A stretch of 64,000 nucleotides of DNA from Nitrosomonas stercoris (GCA_006742785.1 AP019755.1:620001-684000), one strand, 5' to 3'. Positions 8,849-20,561 are shown, counted from the stretch's first letter. Notes: a model not told the origin generated them from the letters alone. Numbers and translations: made by a program.

Positions 8849-10330
8849 TTACAATTTGCTATGTGAAACATGCTCCAGCAAATTATCAACGGTAGCGTGC
8901 ATCACTTCAGTCAGTGGTAACGGATAAATACCTAGCGTTAATACTGCAATAGCTAAAACAGCTAAAACTAAAAATTCTCGGGCTGAAATATCTTTCATTC
9001 CTTCGACATTAGGATTTGCCACTGGACCAAATATAACTTTCTTATACAACCATAAGCTATAAGAAGCTCCTAAAATTAGTGTCAACGCTGCAAAAAATGC
9101 ATACCAGAAATTCACTTCCATCGATCCCATAATCACCATAAACTCGCCTACAAAACCACTGGTGCCTGGTAACCCGGAGTTCGCCATCGCAAACAACATG
9201 AAGAATGCTGCAAAAATTGGCATTTTATTAACTACGCCACCGTAATCAGCAATTTGTCTGGTATGGAGACGATCGTATAAGACACCTACACACAAAAACA
9301 GGGCACCTGAGATAAATCCATGCGAAATCATTTGCACCATTCCCCCTTCCATACCAATAGGATTGAACAGGAAGAAACCCAGTGTCACAAATCCCATATG
9401 TGAAACAGAAGAATAGGCAACCAGTTTTTTCATGTCGCGCTGCATAATGGCTACGATACCAATATAAACAATTGCGATGAGTGACAAGGCAATAACAATC
9501 CCTGCTAATTCATGACTTGCATCTGGTGCAATGGGTAAAGAAAATCTAAGAAATCCGTATCCACCCAATTTAAGCAAAATGGCTGCTAGCACAACAGAGC
9601 CACCAGTTGGTGCTTCAACGTGAGCATCCGGTAGCCAGGTATGCACCGGCCACATAGGAACTTTTACCGCAAAAGCAGCCATGAATCCTATGAATATAAG
9701 AATTTGCGCGGTCAACGGAATCGATAATTGGTGATAATCCAGTATTGAGAAACTGCCATCAGAAGCGATATAAAGATAAATCAACGCTACCAGCATCAAT
9801 AACGATCCTAGGAATGTATACAGGAAGAATTTTAGTGCCGCATAAATTCGATTCGGTCCGCCCCATACTCCGATGATGATAAACATCGGAACCAACGATG
9901 CTTCCCAGAAAGAATAAAACAGTATGGCGTCCAAAGCAGCAAATACCCCATTCAGCACACCCGACATAATCAGGAATGCTCCCATATACTGCGACACGCG
10001 TTCTTTGATTACTTCCCAGCCAGCAATGACCACCAATGGCGTGGTAAAGCTATTGAGCAAAATTAATGGCATTGATATGCCATCCACTCCCAAATGATAG
10101 TAAACATTCAAACGCTCGAACCATGGACTGTGTTCAACAAACTGCATCGAACCCAGAGATACATCAAATCCACTGTAAAGTGGGAGCGCCACAAGGAAAC
10201 CAGCTACCGATCCAATTAGCGCGACCCAGCGCACTGCTCGAAGATTTCGATCACCCATTACAAACAGGATTAAACCGAAAATAATTGGTAACCAGATAAT
10301 TAGACTTAACAGCGGAAATCCAAATAACAT
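8849..10330 (-). CDS. nuoM: NADH-quinone oxidoreductase subunit M
   Basis: This 493-residue integral membrane subunit belongs to the Mrp-antiporter-like family and pumps protons in the complex I membrane arm. Typical motifs are LFYSFWEASLVPMFIIIG (conserved Glu), MWPVHTWLPDAHVEAP, and KKLVAYSSVSHMGFVTLG. Length is normal for NuoM. It lies between nuoL (89 bases upstream) and nuoN in the standard order. Confidence 0.96.
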   Translation of the reverse strand: MLFGFPLLSLIIWLPIIFGLILFVMGDRNLRAVRWVALIGSVAGFLVALPLYSGFDVSLGSMQFVEHSPWFERLNVYYHLGVDGISMPLILLNSFTTPLVVIAGWEVIKERVSQYMGAFLIMSGVLNGVFAALDAILFYSFWEASLVPMFIIIGVWGGPNRIYAALKFFLYTFLGSLLMLVALIYLYIASDGSFSILDYHQLSIPLTAQILIFIGFMAAFAVKVPMWPVHTWLPDAHVEAPTGGSVVLAAILLKLGGYGFLRFSLPIAPDASHELAGIVIALSLIAIVYIGIVAIMQRDMKKLVAYSSVSHMGFVTLGFFLFNPIGMEGGMVQMISHGFISGALFLCVGVLYDRLHTRQIADYGGVVNKMPIFAAFFMLFAMANSGLPGTSGFVGEFMVIMGSMEVNFWYAFFAALTLILGASYSLWLYKKVIFGPVANPNVEGMKDISAREFLVLAVLAIAVLTLGIYPLPLTEVMHATVDNLLEHVSHSKL

Positions 10331-10419
10331 GTTTTTTTTATCTTAAGTTGCACTTCAATGCGTATTAGTTATCTCAGAGAACAGAACAAATACTTAACTG
10401 TTTTTTAATTCTCTGAAGC

Positions 10420-12366
10420 CTAAAAAGGGAACAACCATATGCTCATCAGAACAAATACCCCTACAATCATGCTAAAAGCGTAATGATAGATGTACCCGGA
10501 TTGAAAGCGACGCCCTACCATCGCAAACCAACCCATCATTCGTGCAGAACCATTAACCATTAAGCCATCTATAATTTTTACATCTACATATTTCCATAAC
10601 AGGGAACTCGTTGTACGTAACCCACCTGCAAACAACCAGCTATACAACTCATCAATGAAATATTTTTTCTCAAGCAGTATATAGATCGGATTAGCCAATT
10701 TTCTAATCTTGGCGGGCAATGCCGTCTGGTAGCAATACAGGAACCAGGCGGTAAAAATCCCTCCCATTGCCAACCATAGTGGAGGGGTTGTTAAAGAATG
10801 AGCGATCATACCGAGTATCCCGGTATAGTGTTCTCCCATTGTTGCCATGACATCATTGGTACTCTCTACAAATATCGCTCCGGTAAAATAATCTCCAAAC
10901 AGCATAGGTTCAATTACCCATCCGGCAATTACACTTGGAATTGCTAGGACAACTAATGGGAGTGTGACCACCCACGGAGACTCATTCAAATGTTCGCGAG
11001 TATGCCCATCCATCCTCGGCTCGCCGTAAAATGTCATAAATATCAGGCGGAACGTATACAGCGCGGTAACAAAAACTGTACTAAGTGCACAAAAATAAGC
11101 AAATTCAGCACCAGGAATGTCTGAAAGTTGTGCACCGATAATAATCGCATCCTTGGAGAAAAATCCTGAGAACCCAGGCACACCAGCACTTGCTACTGCC
11201 GCAATGAACATTGTTGCAAACGTAATAGGCATATATTTCTTGAGCCCACCCATCTTGCGCATATCTTGTTCATGATGCATAGCAATAATGACGGAACCTG
11301 CTCCCAAAAATAGAAGCGCCTTGAAAAAAGCATGTGTCATGAGGTGAAAGATAGCCGCCGAGTAAGCTGATGCACCCAAAGCAATTGTCATATAACCCAA
11401 TTGAGAAAGTGTCGAATAAGCAACGACGCGCTTAATATCATTTTGCACCACAGCAACCAATGCCATGAACAATGTCGTGATTCCACCGATCACGAAGATA
11501 ACTGAATGTGCGGTTACAGACAGTTCAAACAGTGGTGACATACGTGCCACCATGTAGATCCCAGCTGTCACCATGGTCGCAGCATGAATCAATGCTGAAA
11601 TTGGGGTTGGGCCTTCCATTGAATCAGGCAGCCAAACATGAAGAGGAAATTGCGCAGATTTACCCATTGCTCCCACAAAAAGCAACAGGCATATCAATGT
11701 CATCAACATCCAAGATTCACCAGGGAAAATTTCAATGGTGCGAGAGGCCAGATGCTCTGCATGGGAAAATACCAGCTCGTAATCCAATGAACCAATGTTA
11801 GCTAGTATTAAAGCAATACCCAATAAGAATCCAATATCAGCAATACGGTTGACCAAAAACGCCTTTAAATTTGCATAAACCGCTGTAGGGCGTGTGTACC
11901 AAAAGCCAATTAATAAATAAGAAACTAGACCTACCGCTTCCCAGCCAAAAAACAGCTGTAGAAAATTATTGGACATCACCAACATCAGCATGGAAAACGT
12001 AAATAGCGAAATATAGCTAAAAAAGCGCTGATATCCTGGATCGCCCTGCATATATCCGATGGTATAAACATGAACCATCAGTGAAACCCCTGTTACCACC
12101 ACCATCATCATGGCGGATAAGGTATCGATTAAAAATCCTATTTCAATGACTGTTTCACCTGATGTCATCCAGGTGTAAACGCTACCGTTATAGAAATTCC
12201 CTTGCAATACATCAATAAAAATGACAACCGATGCAACAAATGACAAAGCAACCAGTGTAATTGTTGTACGGTGGCTCCATTTCAAGCCGAGCTTCCATCC
12301 AAACAAGCCTATGATGATTGCGCCTAATAGGGGTGCTACCGGGACCAGTAAATAGAGATTTTCCAT
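10420..12366 (-). CDS. nuoL: NADH-quinone oxidoreductase subunit L
   Basis: At 648 residues this is the largest antiporter-like subunit, located at the distal end of the membrane arm. Visible are the NuoL N-terminal region, FFGWEAVGLVSYLLIGFWY with the conserved Glu, KSAQFPLHVWLPDSMEGPTP and KRVVAYSTLSQLGYMTIALG. The C-terminal part contains the long amphipathic region typical of NuoL (about residues 540-600), thought to run along the membrane arm beside NuoM and NuoN. The frame is intact, and the gene sits 63 bases after nuoK. Confidence 0.96.
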   Translation of the reverse strand: MENLYLLVPVAPLLGAIIIGLFGWKLGLKWSHRTTITLVALSFVASVVIFIDVLQGNFYNGSVYTWMTSGETVIEIGFLIDTLSAMMMVVVTGVSLMVHVYTIGYMQGDPGYQRFFSYISLFTFSMLMLVMSNNFLQLFFGWEAVGLVSYLLIGFWYTRPTAVYANLKAFLVNRIADIGFLLGIALILANIGSLDYELVFSHAEHLASRTIEIFPGESWMLMTLICLLLFVGAMGKSAQFPLHVWLPDSMEGPTPISALIHAATMVTAGIYMVARMSPLFELSVTAHSVIFVIGGITTLFMALVAVVQNDIKRVVAYSTLSQLGYMTIALGASAYSAAIFHLMTHAFFKALLFLGAGSVIIAMHHEQDMRKMGGLKKYMPITFATMFIAAVASAGVPGFSGFFSKDAIIIGAQLSDIPGAEFAYFCALSTVFVTALYTFRLIFMTFYGEPRMDGHTREHLNESPWVVTLPLVVLAIPSVIAGWVIEPMLFGDYFTGAIFVESTNDVMATMGEHYTGILGMIAHSLTTPPLWLAMGGIFTAWFLYCYQTALPAKIRKLANPIYILLEKKYFIDELYSWLFAGGLRTTSSLLWKYVDVKIIDGLMVNGSARMMGWFAMVGRRFQSGYIYHYAFSMIVGVFVLMSIWLFPF

Positions 12367-12429
12367 CTAAACCATTAATTAACAGTATTGATTAATAAAG
12401 CAATCGGGTATTAAAAACTGTCTACTATT

Positions 12430-12735
12430 TCAGCCTTTAAGTTGATCCAGATCATCCACATTAATAGTGCGTAAATTTCTGAACAAAGCGACGAGTATCG
12501 CGAGGCCGATGGCAGCTTCAGCGGCGGCCACTGTTAAAATAAAAAACACAAATACTTGACCTGCCATATCCTGTAAGTAATGTGAAAAAGCAACAAAATT
12601 CATATTGACTGCTAACAACATCAGCTCAATGGACATGAGCAAAATGATGACATTCTTTCGATTAAGAAAAATGCCTACAACTCCGATTGTAAATAATACA
12701 GCCCCCAGCACCAGATAATGTGATAGCGATACCAA
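12430..12735 (-). CDS. nuoK: NADH-quinone oxidoreductase subunit K (TTG start)
   Basis: This 101-residue protein has three membrane helices and is the MrpC-like subunit of complex I. The conserved Glu residues of helices 2 and 3 are in [15 protein letters not shown] and [17 protein letters not shown]. The reading frame begins at a TTG at 12735, eight bases after AAGGA. The N-terminal sequence ([11 protein letters not shown]) matches the usual NuoK start, so the TTG is probably the real initiation codon. Confidence 0.94.
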   Translation of the reverse strand: MVSLSHYLVLGAVLFTIGVVGIFLNRKNVIILLMSIELMLLAVNMNFVAFSHYLQDMAGQVFVFFILTVAAAEAAIGLAILVALFRNLRTINVDDLDQLKG

Positions 12736-12802
12736 GATAATTATCCTTTAGATGAGAAAGTAATTTGAGATAACAAAAGATATTTTGAAATAAATAGAAT
12801 TA

Positions 12803-13408
12803 TTATTCTTTTTTTTCTGCTGGCATAGAAACTATTCTAAGTCGTTCATTACGAGTAACCGCTACTTGTTTAGCAACATCAGATGGTTTTTTATCTGTAC
12901 GGTTACGCACAGTTATCGCAATCGCTGCAACCATTGCTACTAATAAAATAACAGCGGCTAATTCGAAGGCATATACATAATCGGTATAAATCAACAATCC
13001 CAATTCCTTCGTATTACTGTAATCCACTAACTTGGCTTCCGGTATTCCTATCACTTCCGGTTTAAATTGTTTGCTCAACATCACCATGCCCATCTCTGCT
13101 GCCATGATTAAACCTAATACGGCACCAAAAGGAAACCATTTCCAAAACCCTTCGCGCAGACGATCAAGATTGATGTCCAACATCATGACAACAAACAAGA
13201 ACAACACCATTACAGCGCCGACGTACACGAGCACCAAAGCAAGCGCCAGAAATTCTGCTTCCAGCAGAATCCATAATCCGGAAGATGTTATAAACGCAAA
13301 CACCAGTAATAATGCTGAATTCACCGGGTTACGTGATGTAATCACTCCCAAAGCAGCGATTACAGTCATTACAGCTAAACTATAAAAGACAAAATCTTGC
13401 AGATTCAT
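12803..13408 (-). CDS. nuoJ: NADH-quinone oxidoreductase subunit J
   Basis: This 201-residue membrane protein is the NuoJ/ND6 subunit of complex I, with five hydrophobic helices. Helix 3 carries the conserved YVGAVMVLFLFVVMML segment, which contains the pi-bulge region of ND6. The hydrophilic C-terminal tail is rich in Lys and Glu. The gene is 18 bases after nuoI and 67 bases before nuoK. Confidence 0.95.
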   Translation of the reverse strand: MNLQDFVFYSLAVMTVIAALGVITSRNPVNSALLLVFAFITSSGLWILLEAEFLALALVLVYVGAVMVLFLFVVMMLDINLDRLREGFWKWFPFGAVLGLIMAAEMGMVMLSKQFKPEVIGIPEAKLVDYSNTKELGLLIYTDYVYAFELAAVILLVAMVAAIAITVRNRTDKKPSDVAKQVAVTRNERLRIVSMPAEKKE

Positions 13409-13426
13409 AAATTTATATCTATATAT

Positions 13427-13915
13427 TTAACGATATGGCGCATCAGCTGCCCTGTCTTTGGCTATTTGCTCCTCGTAGCGATCTCCTACAGCTAATAACA
13501 TTTCTTTGGTGTAAGTTAGATCACCTCGAGTTTCGCCATGATACTCAAGTACACGTGTTTCAACAATCGCATCTACTGGGCAAGCTTCCTCGCAAAAGCC
13601 ACAAAAAATACACTTAATCAAATCAATATCATAGCGTGTTGTACGACGTGTTCCATCATCTCGTTGCTCTGATTCAATTGTGATCGCCATTGCAGGGCAA
13701 ACCGCTTCACACAGCTTACAGGCAATGCAACGCTCTTCGCCATTGGGATAGCGACGCAGAGCATGTAACCCTCTGAAACGAGGGGATTGTGGTGTTTTCT
13801 CTTCCGGATAATGTACAGTAATCTTGGGTGCAAATAGATAACGCCCGGTTACTTTCATACCCTGCAATAATTCTATTAGCAGGAAGGATTTAAAAAAATG
13901 TTTAATGCGTTCCAT
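13427..13915 (-). CDS. nuoI: NADH-quinone oxidoreductase subunit I (8Fe ferredoxin)
   Basis: The protein has 162 residues from the ATG at 13915, which has GAGAGG upstream. An extension to a TTG at 13942 would overlap nuoH and is less likely. Two [4Fe-4S] motifs, [12 protein letters not shown] and [12 protein letters not shown], bind clusters N6a and N6b. These pass electrons from the hydrophilic arm towards NuoB at the quinone site. An amphipathic N-terminal helix anchors the subunit to the membrane arm. Confidence 0.96.
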   Translation of the reverse strand: MERIKHFFKSFLLIELLQGMKVTGRYLFAPKITVHYPEEKTPQSPRFRGLHALRRYPNGEERCIACKLCEAVCPAMAITIESEQRDDGTRRTTRYDIDLIKCIFCGFCEEACPVDAIVETRVLEYHGETRGDLTYTKEMLLAVGDRYEEQIAKDRAADAPYR

Positions 13916-13932
13916 TTTGGAATACCTCTCGA

Positions 13933-15027
13933 CTAGAACCAAAGATTCAATGGAAAGCTTTGCAACACAGCTTCAGGCAAATGCATCACTGTGCCCAGCA
14001 CAACGATCCAGATCAATGTAATTGGTATAAATACTTTCCATCCCAATCGCATAATTTGATCATAGCGATAGCGAGGGAAAGTCGCGCGGAACCAGAGGAA
14101 GAAAAACAGCATGAAGGCTATCTTTAATAGTAGCCAAACCATGCCCGGAATTAGATTGAAGGGAGCAATATCTACCGGAGGCAACCATCCTCCCAAGAAC
14201 ATAATACTGGCTAAAGTTGCGACCAGAATCATATTCGCATATTCCGCAAGAAAAAATATAGTAAATGCCATTCCTGAATAATCCACATGGAAACCAACAA
14301 TTTCTGATTCCCCTTCAGGCATATCGAAAGGTAATCGGTTAGTTTCTGCTACACCAGAAATGAAATAAACCAGAAACATCGGGAACAATGGGAACATATA
14401 CCAGTTAAGGAAACTATCTCCTTGTTGTCCAGCGACAATCTCTCCCAAATTCAAACTGGATGACATCATCAACACACAGACCAAGGCAAATCCCATTGCC
14501 AGTTCATATGAAATGACTTGTGCCGCAGAGCGCATAGCTCCCAAGAAAGCATATTTCGAATTGGACGCCCAGCCAGCAATAATAATGCCATAAACCCCAA
14601 AAGCAACCATTGCCATGATATAGAGCAAAGCCGCATCAATATCAGCCAATACCAATTCCGGTGAAAAAGGTACTACAGCCCAAGCAGCTAAAGCAGGAGT
14701 TATTGCAAGTACGGGTGCAAGCATAAATAGAAATTTATTGGCTCCAGTCGGAATAATAATTTCCTTCATGATAGCCTTAACTGCATCCGCAATGGGTTGC
14801 CCCCATCCACCTAACCAAGGGATGCTAAAGAATGTTACCCGGTTAGGCCCCACCCTAACTTGCATATAAGCAATAATCTTTCTTTCTGCAAAAGTAAGAT
14901 ATGCCACCGCTAATAACAGTGGAATGACTATCGCTAAAATCAACAATAATATTTTTGTTGATAAAAAAAGGAATGCACCCCACTCGTTACCAAACAATTG
15001 CTCAAATAATGATTGAAAGCTATCCAT
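13933..15027 (-). CDS. nuoH: NADH-quinone oxidoreductase subunit H
   Basis: The 364-residue membrane protein is the NuoH/ND1 subunit that forms part of the quinone chamber. Signatures are [18 protein letters not shown] in the first cytoplasmic loop and the acidic loop [20 protein letters not shown], which contributes to coupling. The N-terminal extension before the first helix and the C-terminal helices are complete. The gene lies 24 bases after nuoG. Confidence 0.96.
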   Translation of the reverse strand: MDSFQSLFEQLFGNEWGAFLFLSTKILLLILAIVIPLLLAVAYLTFAERKIIAYMQVRVGPNRVTFFSIPWLGGWGQPIADAVKAIMKEIIIPTGANKFLFMLAPVLAITPALAAWAVVPFSPELVLADIDAALLYIMAMVAFGVYGIIIAGWASNSKYAFLGAMRSAAQVISYELAMGFALVCVLMMSSSLNLGEIVAGQQGDSFLNWYMFPLFPMFLVYFISGVAETNRLPFDMPEGESEIVGFHVDYSGMAFTIFFLAEYANMILVATLASIMFLGGWLPPVDIAPFNLIPGMVWLLLKIAFMLFFFLWFRATFPRYRYDQIMRLGWKVFIPITLIWIVVLGTVMHLPEAVLQSFPLNLWF

Positions 15028-15051
15028 TAATCAGTTTCCAATTTCGGGCTT

Positions 15052-17451
15052 TTATAATTTTTCCAATTCTATTTCGCCAAACATCGCTCCTAATCTGGAT
15101 GTTTGTGGATGAGCACATGCCAGACGAACACAGTTATCTGGCAATTTATCATCAGCAAAAATGGTTAATTGAACTGTTTCATTTTGCTGCTTGATTTTAA
15201 CCACCTCATTGGCTGCAATTCCCAACCTAGTGAGCAGATGGGTAGAGGCAAATGCCACAGGTGAAACTGCATCATGCGTTTTTTGCAATGACTCGGCTCG
15301 CCTTACGATCGGATCAGCTTGATAAATTGGAATTTCACCAATTCGTTCTATTACGCCATTTTCCAGATTAGATTTTTCAATTGTAGAAAGTGTTGATAAT
15401 GAGTTATCTAGATTTGATATAAACTCCTGCTCTTCAGGAATGACTTCTGTACGAACTTCTTCTGGAGAATCATATTCAAACCCATCCACTTGCAGCATAT
15501 TTCCCAAAACTCGCAATATTTTCCATGCAGGTCGTGTTTCACCACGAGGAGAAACCACTCCCTGAAAACTCTGAATGCGCCCTTCTGTATTAATAAAAGT
15601 GCCTGAAGTTTCTGTGAAGGGAGAGATTGGCAAAATAACATCTGCATAATCCGGAATTTTGCCTTTATAGCTACTCAAAGCAACAACAAACTCTGCACTG
15701 TGTAACGTCTTTAGTGCTTGTTGCGCATCATAACAATCCAACTCTGGCTCAATGTTCAGTAAAATATAAGTTTTACAGGATGGCACGGCATCAGATGAGG
15801 ACCATCCCAACATTTGACCGGCATTTAAACCGCTTTCTTTTGAATTACTGTTATCCACCGCAACGTTCCAAGGCACCATGCCGGCAAAATAGGCACCCAC
15901 ACTATTTGCAGCCTCACCCAACACACCAAATTTAGCGCCAGTGATTTCTGATAACGCTTGCACTGCTTGTAACAAATCGGTGTAACGAGGATGGTGTTGC
16001 GCAAGGTTACCTAAAAACACAGTAGCTGGTGAATGTTCGATAAGACTTGTAGCTATCTCTTTCGCTTGCTTCGATACATTTATTTGCTGCACTGCGGATG
16101 CAATTTGCTCTGGAACAAAAACGTTCTTGATTTCGGAAGCAGCTTTCAACACTTGCAATACAGCATCCAACATAGCTGATGGAGCAACAATATTTTTGTG
16201 TGCAACGGGGATAAGCAACTCATCATCTATTGGATTAATCACACTCAGCTGCATGCCTTGTTTCGCAGCCTGACGCATTCTTTGTGCAAGCAATGGATGA
16301 TCTTTGCGCAATGTACTACCGACAACCAGAATAGCTTTTTGCTGCAAAATATCAGCAATCTGCGTGCCTAACCAAGGTATTCCCTTCAATACAGCATCCG
16401 CACCGAAATCAGATTGACGTATACGATGATCAATATTAAAGCTTCCTAAATCATGCATGAGCTTTCTCAGCAAATAGAGTTCTTCTACTGTGCTATGTGC
16501 CGATCCCAGCGCTCCAATACTTTTCACCCCATGTTGATCAATCGCATCTTTAATGCCTTCTGCAGTATAGGTGAGCGCCTCTTCCCAATCACAAGTTTGC
16601 CACTCCCCAGATTTTCGGATCATCGGGGTAGTTAGACGATCTTCAGAATTTAATCCTTCATAAGAAAAACGATCTTTATCTGATAGCCAACACTCGTTAA
16701 CCGCTTCATTCTCACGCGGCAATACACGCATTACTCGATTATTTTTTACTTGTACAACCAGGTTGCTACCTAATCCTGTGTGTGGACTAATAGATTTTCT
16801 ACGCGATAGCTCCCATGTTCTGGCGGTATAACGAAACGGTTTACTCACCAAGGCACCAACCGGACACAAATCAATCACATTACCCGATAGTTCAGAATCA
16901 ACCGTTTTTCCAACAAAAGTCAGAATTTCGGCATGCTCTCCGCGCCCAGCCATTCCAAGTTCCATTATGCCTGCAATTTCCTGCCCAAAACGAACGCAAC
17001 GCGTGCAATGAATACAGCGCGTCATATCCGTCGATATCAGTGGGCCAAGATTTTTATTAGTGACCGAGCGCTTGGCTTCTATATAACGAGAGCCACTTTC
17101 ACCATATCCGACCGCTAAATCTTGTAATTGGCATTCGCCGCCTTGGTCGCAAATAGGACAATCTAGCGGATGATTAATAAGCAAAAATTCCATCACTCCT
17201 TTCTGAGCTGTTACCGCTGTCTGGGAATGAGTGGATACTTTCATTCCTTCTGCAACTGGCGTAGCACAAGCCGGCAATGGTTTAGGCGCCTTCTCAACCT
17301 CAACCAGACACATTCTGCAATTAGCTGCTATTGATAATTTTTTGTGATAACAAAAATGTGGAATATATACACCAACTTTTTTGGCAGCATCCATAACTGT
17401 GCTACCTTTTTCAACAGCTATTTGCTTGCCATCAATTTCAATATTAATCAT
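15052..17451 (-). CDS. nuoG: NADH-quinone oxidoreductase subunit G
   Basis: The subunit has 799 residues from the ATG at 17451; a TTG two codons upstream is an alternative. The N-terminal region holds the cluster ligands of complex I: a [2Fe-2S] site (CYHKKLSIAANCRMC with a later CATP), the His/Cys cluster N5 (HPLDCPICDQGGECQLQD), and CIHCTRC of the next 4Fe-4S site. The remainder is a degenerate molybdopterin-oxidoreductase domain that keeps the fold. It belongs to the peripheral electron-transfer arm. It is 55 bases after nuoF and has only a weak ribosome site. Confidence 0.95.
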   Translation of the reverse strand: MINIEIDGKQIAVEKGSTVMDAAKKVGVYIPHFCYHKKLSIAANCRMCLVEVEKAPKPLPACATPVAEGMKVSTHSQTAVTAQKGVMEFLLINHPLDCPICDQGGECQLQDLAVGYGESGSRYIEAKRSVTNKNLGPLISTDMTRCIHCTRCVRFGQEIAGIMELGMAGRGEHAEILTFVGKTVDSELSGNVIDLCPVGALVSKPFRYTARTWELSRRKSISPHTGLGSNLVVQVKNNRVMRVLPRENEAVNECWLSDKDRFSYEGLNSEDRLTTPMIRKSGEWQTCDWEEALTYTAEGIKDAIDQHGVKSIGALGSAHSTVEELYLLRKLMHDLGSFNIDHRIRQSDFGADAVLKGIPWLGTQIADILQQKAILVVGSTLRKDHPLLAQRMRQAAKQGMQLSVINPIDDELLIPVAHKNIVAPSAMLDAVLQVLKAASEIKNVFVPEQIASAVQQINVSKQAKEIATSLIEHSPATVFLGNLAQHHPRYTDLLQAVQALSEITGAKFGVLGEAANSVGAYFAGMVPWNVAVDNSNSKESGLNAGQMLGWSSSDAVPSCKTYILLNIEPELDCYDAQQALKTLHSAEFVVALSSYKGKIPDYADVILPISPFTETSGTFINTEGRIQSFQGVVSPRGETRPAWKILRVLGNMLQVDGFEYDSPEEVRTEVIPEEQEFISNLDNSLSTLSTIEKSNLENGVIERIGEIPIYQADPIVRRAESLQKTHDAVSPVAFASTHLLTRLGIAANEVVKIKQQNETVQLTIFADDKLPDNCVRLACAHPQTSRLGAMFGEIELEKL

Positions 17452-17506
17452 TAGCAATAATTACCAAAATTAGCAGAAATCAGCCAAAACACTACTACCG
17501 TAAAAC

Positions 17507-18784
17507 CTAGACCATGCACTTTTTATGCTCAATATGAAAGACGAATTCATCCCAAAAATGATGCAACATAGCTCGCACAGGCATTGCCGCAGCATCTCCT
17601 AGTGCGCAAATGGTTCGACCTTGAATGTTGTCAGCCAAATTATTGAGCACATCCAAATCCTCAATTCTTCCTTTTCCGTGCTCAATCCGATTAATAATTC
17701 TATAGAGCCACCCAGTCCCCTCCCGACAAGGAGTACATTGACCGCAGGATTCTTCATAATAAAAATAGGAAAGTCGTTCCAAAGCACGCACCATACACGT
17801 CGTCTCATCCATGATAATAACAGCACCAGAACCCAACATGGATCCAGCCTTTGCTATGGAATCATAATCCATATCTGTTTCCATCATAATATCGCCAGGC
17901 AATACAGGCATGGATGATCCACCAGGAATACAACCTTTTAATTTTCTTCCACCGCGCATTCCACCAGCCATCTCCAGCAATCTTGCAAATGGAGTTCCCA
18001 TAGATACTTCGTAATTGCCCGGTTTATTAACATGACCGGAAACAGAGAATATCTTGGTTCCCCCATTATTCGGCTTACCCAACTGGAGATAAGCTTCTCC
18101 ACCATTTCGAATAATCCATGGAACAGAAGCAAATGTTTCTGTGTTGTTAATCGTTGTTGGTTTGCCATATAAGCCAAAATTAGCAGGAAACGGAGGTTTA
18201 AAGCGTGGCTGCCCTTTTTTTCCTTCGATTGACTCTAATAATGCTGTTTCTTCACCGCATATATAAGCGCCATAGCCATGATGGTTATACAACCTAAAAC
18301 TGAAATCAGATCCTAAAATATTGTCTCCGAGGAACCCAGCAGCATTAGCTTCTTCAACCGCTTCTTCCATACGCTCATAGACATCCCAAATCTCGCCATG
18401 CACATAGTTATAGCCAGTCCGGATACCCATTGCATAGGCTGCAATCAACATGCCTTCAATTAAAACATGCGGGTTGTAGCGTAAAATATCGCGGTCTTTA
18501 AAGGTACCAGGTTCACCTTCATCAGAATTGCATACCAGATATTTCTCGCCCGTATAACCCTTAGGCATGAAACTCCACTTCAAGCCAGTTGGAAAACCTG
18601 CACCACCACGGCCACGCAATGCAGATTTTTTTACTTCCTCAATAACAGCTTCCGGAGGAATTTTCTGAGAAAGAATTTTCTTTAAAGCAGCATACCCATC
18701 CCGCTTCAAATAACTTTGTAAACGCCAGTTATCTGGATCAGTCGCATCCACACCCGCCATGATGACTAAAGTAGGTTGAGTCAT
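17507..18784 (-). CDS. nuoF: NADH-quinone oxidoreductase subunit F (NADH/FMN-binding)
   Basis: The 425-residue flavoprotein oxidises NADH and holds FMN and cluster N3. Motifs are [15 protein letters not shown] (NADH/FMN site), [18 protein letters not shown] (FMN), [15 protein letters not shown] with a later ICALGDAA (4Fe-4S ligands). Length and sequence are typical. Its start overlaps the nuoE stop by four bases, which suggests translational coupling. Confidence 0.97.
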   Translation of the reverse strand: MTQPTLVIMAGVDATDPDNWRLQSYLKRDGYAALKKILSQKIPPEAVIEEVKKSALRGRGGAGFPTGLKWSFMPKGYTGEKYLVCNSDEGEPGTFKDRDILRYNPHVLIEGMLIAAYAMGIRTGYNYVHGEIWDVYERMEEAVEEANAAGFLGDNILGSDFSFRLYNHHGYGAYICGEETALLESIEGKKGQPRFKPPFPANFGLYGKPTTINNTETFASVPWIIRNGGEAYLQLGKPNNGGTKIFSVSGHVNKPGNYEVSMGTPFARLLEMAGGMRGGRKLKGCIPGGSSMPVLPGDIMMETDMDYDSIAKAGSMLGSGAVIIMDETTCMVRALERLSYFYYEESCGQCTPCREGTGWLYRIINRIEHGKGRIEDLDVLNNLADNIQGRTICALGDAAAMPVRAMLHHFWDEFVFHIEHKKCMV

Positions 18785-19257
18785 CGCTTCAATTCCTCAA
18801 TCAATTGATCTATCTGATCCCCATTCATAAAACTACACATACGTTTATTATTAACCAGTAATACGGGAGCATCGCCACAAGCGCCCATACATTCACCCTC
18901 CTTGAGGGTAAACAATCCATCCTTGGTGGTTTCATTAAATCCGATACCGAGTTTTTCCTTTAGATGAGCGACTATTTCATTACTACCTGATAGTGCACAA
19001 GGCAAGTTGGTACAAACTGTTAATTTGTACTTTCCTAGCGGTTGCAAATTATACATATCATAGAAAGTAGCCACTTCATAGACAGCAATGGCAGGCATTC
19101 CTAAATAGCCAGCAATAAAATCCATCGTTTCCGTCGCTAACCAACCTTTTTCATCCTGCGCAATTGCCAAAGCTGACATAACAGCTGATCGCTTTTGATC
19201 AACAGGATATTTCAAAATTTCACGATCAATTTTCTTTAAAGATTCTGCGCTTAACAT
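18781..19257 (-). CDS. nuoE: NADH-quinone oxidoreductase subunit E
   Basis: The 158-residue thioredoxin-fold [2Fe-2S] protein of complex I ligates cluster N1a with CTNLPC and [14 protein letters not shown]. It begins with the helical region [16 protein letters not shown] common to NuoE. It overlaps nuoF by four bases and follows nuoD after 10 bases. Confidence 0.96.
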   Translation of the reverse strand: MLSAESLKKIDREILKYPVDQKRSAVMSALAIAQDEKGWLATETMDFIAGYLGMPAIAVYEVATFYDMYNLQPLGKYKLTVCTNLPCALSGSNEIVAHLKEKLGIGFNETTKDGLFTLKEGECMGACGDAPVLLVNNKRMCSFMNGDQIDQLIEELKR

Positions 19258-19267
19258 CGATGAACTC

Positions 19268-20521
19268 TCATCTATCTATTTCACCAAATACTATATCTTG
19301 AGTACCAATAATTGCCACTAAGTCTGCAATCATATGACCACGCGTCATTTCATCTATTGAAGATAAATGAGCAAATCCAGGCGCACGTATTTTTAAACGG
19401 TACGGCTTATTAGCACCATCCGAAATAATATAAATACCAAATTCACCTTTTGGATGCTCAACTGCAGCATATGCCTCTCCTCTAGGAACATGCATTCCTT
19501 CTGTAAACAGCTTGAAATGGTGAATCATGTCTTCCATGTTCTGCTTCATGCCCAAACGAGAGGGAGGAGCAACTTTATTATTATCTGTAATGACGGAACC
19601 AGGGTTGTCTCTTAACCATTCAATACATTGCTTAATGATGTGGTTGGATTGACGCATTTCCTCGATTCGTACCAAATAGCGATCATAACAATCCCCATTA
19701 ACACCAACCGGAATATCAAAATCCACCTGATCATAAACTTCATAAGGTTGTTTTTTGCGCAAATCCCACTCTATTCCAGATCCACGCAACATCGGACCAC
19801 TGAATCCCAAGGCTTTAGCGCGCTCGGGTGAAACCACACCGATATCAACCAGGCGCTGCTTCCAAATTCTATTATCTGTCAGCAACGTTTCATAATCGTC
19901 TATATAACCAGGAAAACGATTAGTGAAATCCTCAATAAAATCTAATAACGATCCCTGTCTATTTTCATTGCGCGCCTTGGTAGATTTTTCATCATGAATA
20001 GCTGATGGTTGATATTGCGGCATACTATCAGGCAAATCCCGATACACCCCACCTGGGCGATAGTAAGCAGCATGCATTCTGGCTCCAGAAACTGCCTCAT
20101 AGCAATCCATCAAATCTTCTCTTTCACGAAATGCATATAAAAAGACCGTCATTGCTCCCACATCCAATGCGTGCGCACCCAGCCAGAGTAAATGATTGAG
20201 AATACGTGTTATTTCATCGAACATCACACGTATATACTGTGCCCTGATCGGCACCTCAATCTGCAGCAACTTTTCAATTGCCATTACATAAGCATGTTCG
20301 TTAACCATCATGGATACGTAATCCAGACGATCCATATAGGGAACAGATTGTATATAGGTCTTATTTTCTGCCAGTTTCTCTGTGGCTCGATGAAGCAATC
20401 CGATATGCGGATCAAGACGCCGCACAACCTCACCATCCAACTCCATTACTAACCGAAGTACACCATGCGCAGCGGGATGTTGCGGCCCAAAATTCATAGT
20501 GTAATTACGAATTTCAGCCAT
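19268..20521 (-). CDS. nuoD: NADH-quinone oxidoreductase subunit D
   Basis: The 417-residue 49-kDa-type subunit lines the quinone-reduction site together with NuoB. It starts with [19 protein letters not shown], whose HPAAHG loop includes the conserved quinone-site His. It continues with the hydrogenase-large-subunit-like fold and ends in VFGEIDR. NuoC and NuoD are separate genes here, unlike the NuoCD fusion of E. coli, which is normal for betaproteobacteria. Confidence 0.97.
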   Translation of the reverse strand: MAEIRNYTMNFGPQHPAAHGVLRLVMELDGEVVRRLDPHIGLLHRATEKLAENKTYIQSVPYMDRLDYVSMMVNEHAYVMAIEKLLQIEVPIRAQYIRVMFDEITRILNHLLWLGAHALDVGAMTVFLYAFREREDLMDCYEAVSGARMHAAYYRPGGVYRDLPDSMPQYQPSAIHDEKSTKARNENRQGSLLDFIEDFTNRFPGYIDDYETLLTDNRIWKQRLVDIGVVSPERAKALGFSGPMLRGSGIEWDLRKKQPYEVYDQVDFDIPVGVNGDCYDRYLVRIEEMRQSNHIIKQCIEWLRDNPGSVITDNNKVAPPSRLGMKQNMEDMIHHFKLFTEGMHVPRGEAYAAVEHPKGEFGIYIISDGANKPYRLKIRAPGFAHLSSIDEMTRGHMIADLVAIIGTQDIVFGEIDR

Positions 20522-20561
20522 TTATAAACACCCCCCTGAAATATTTTGCAAAGATCGTTGA

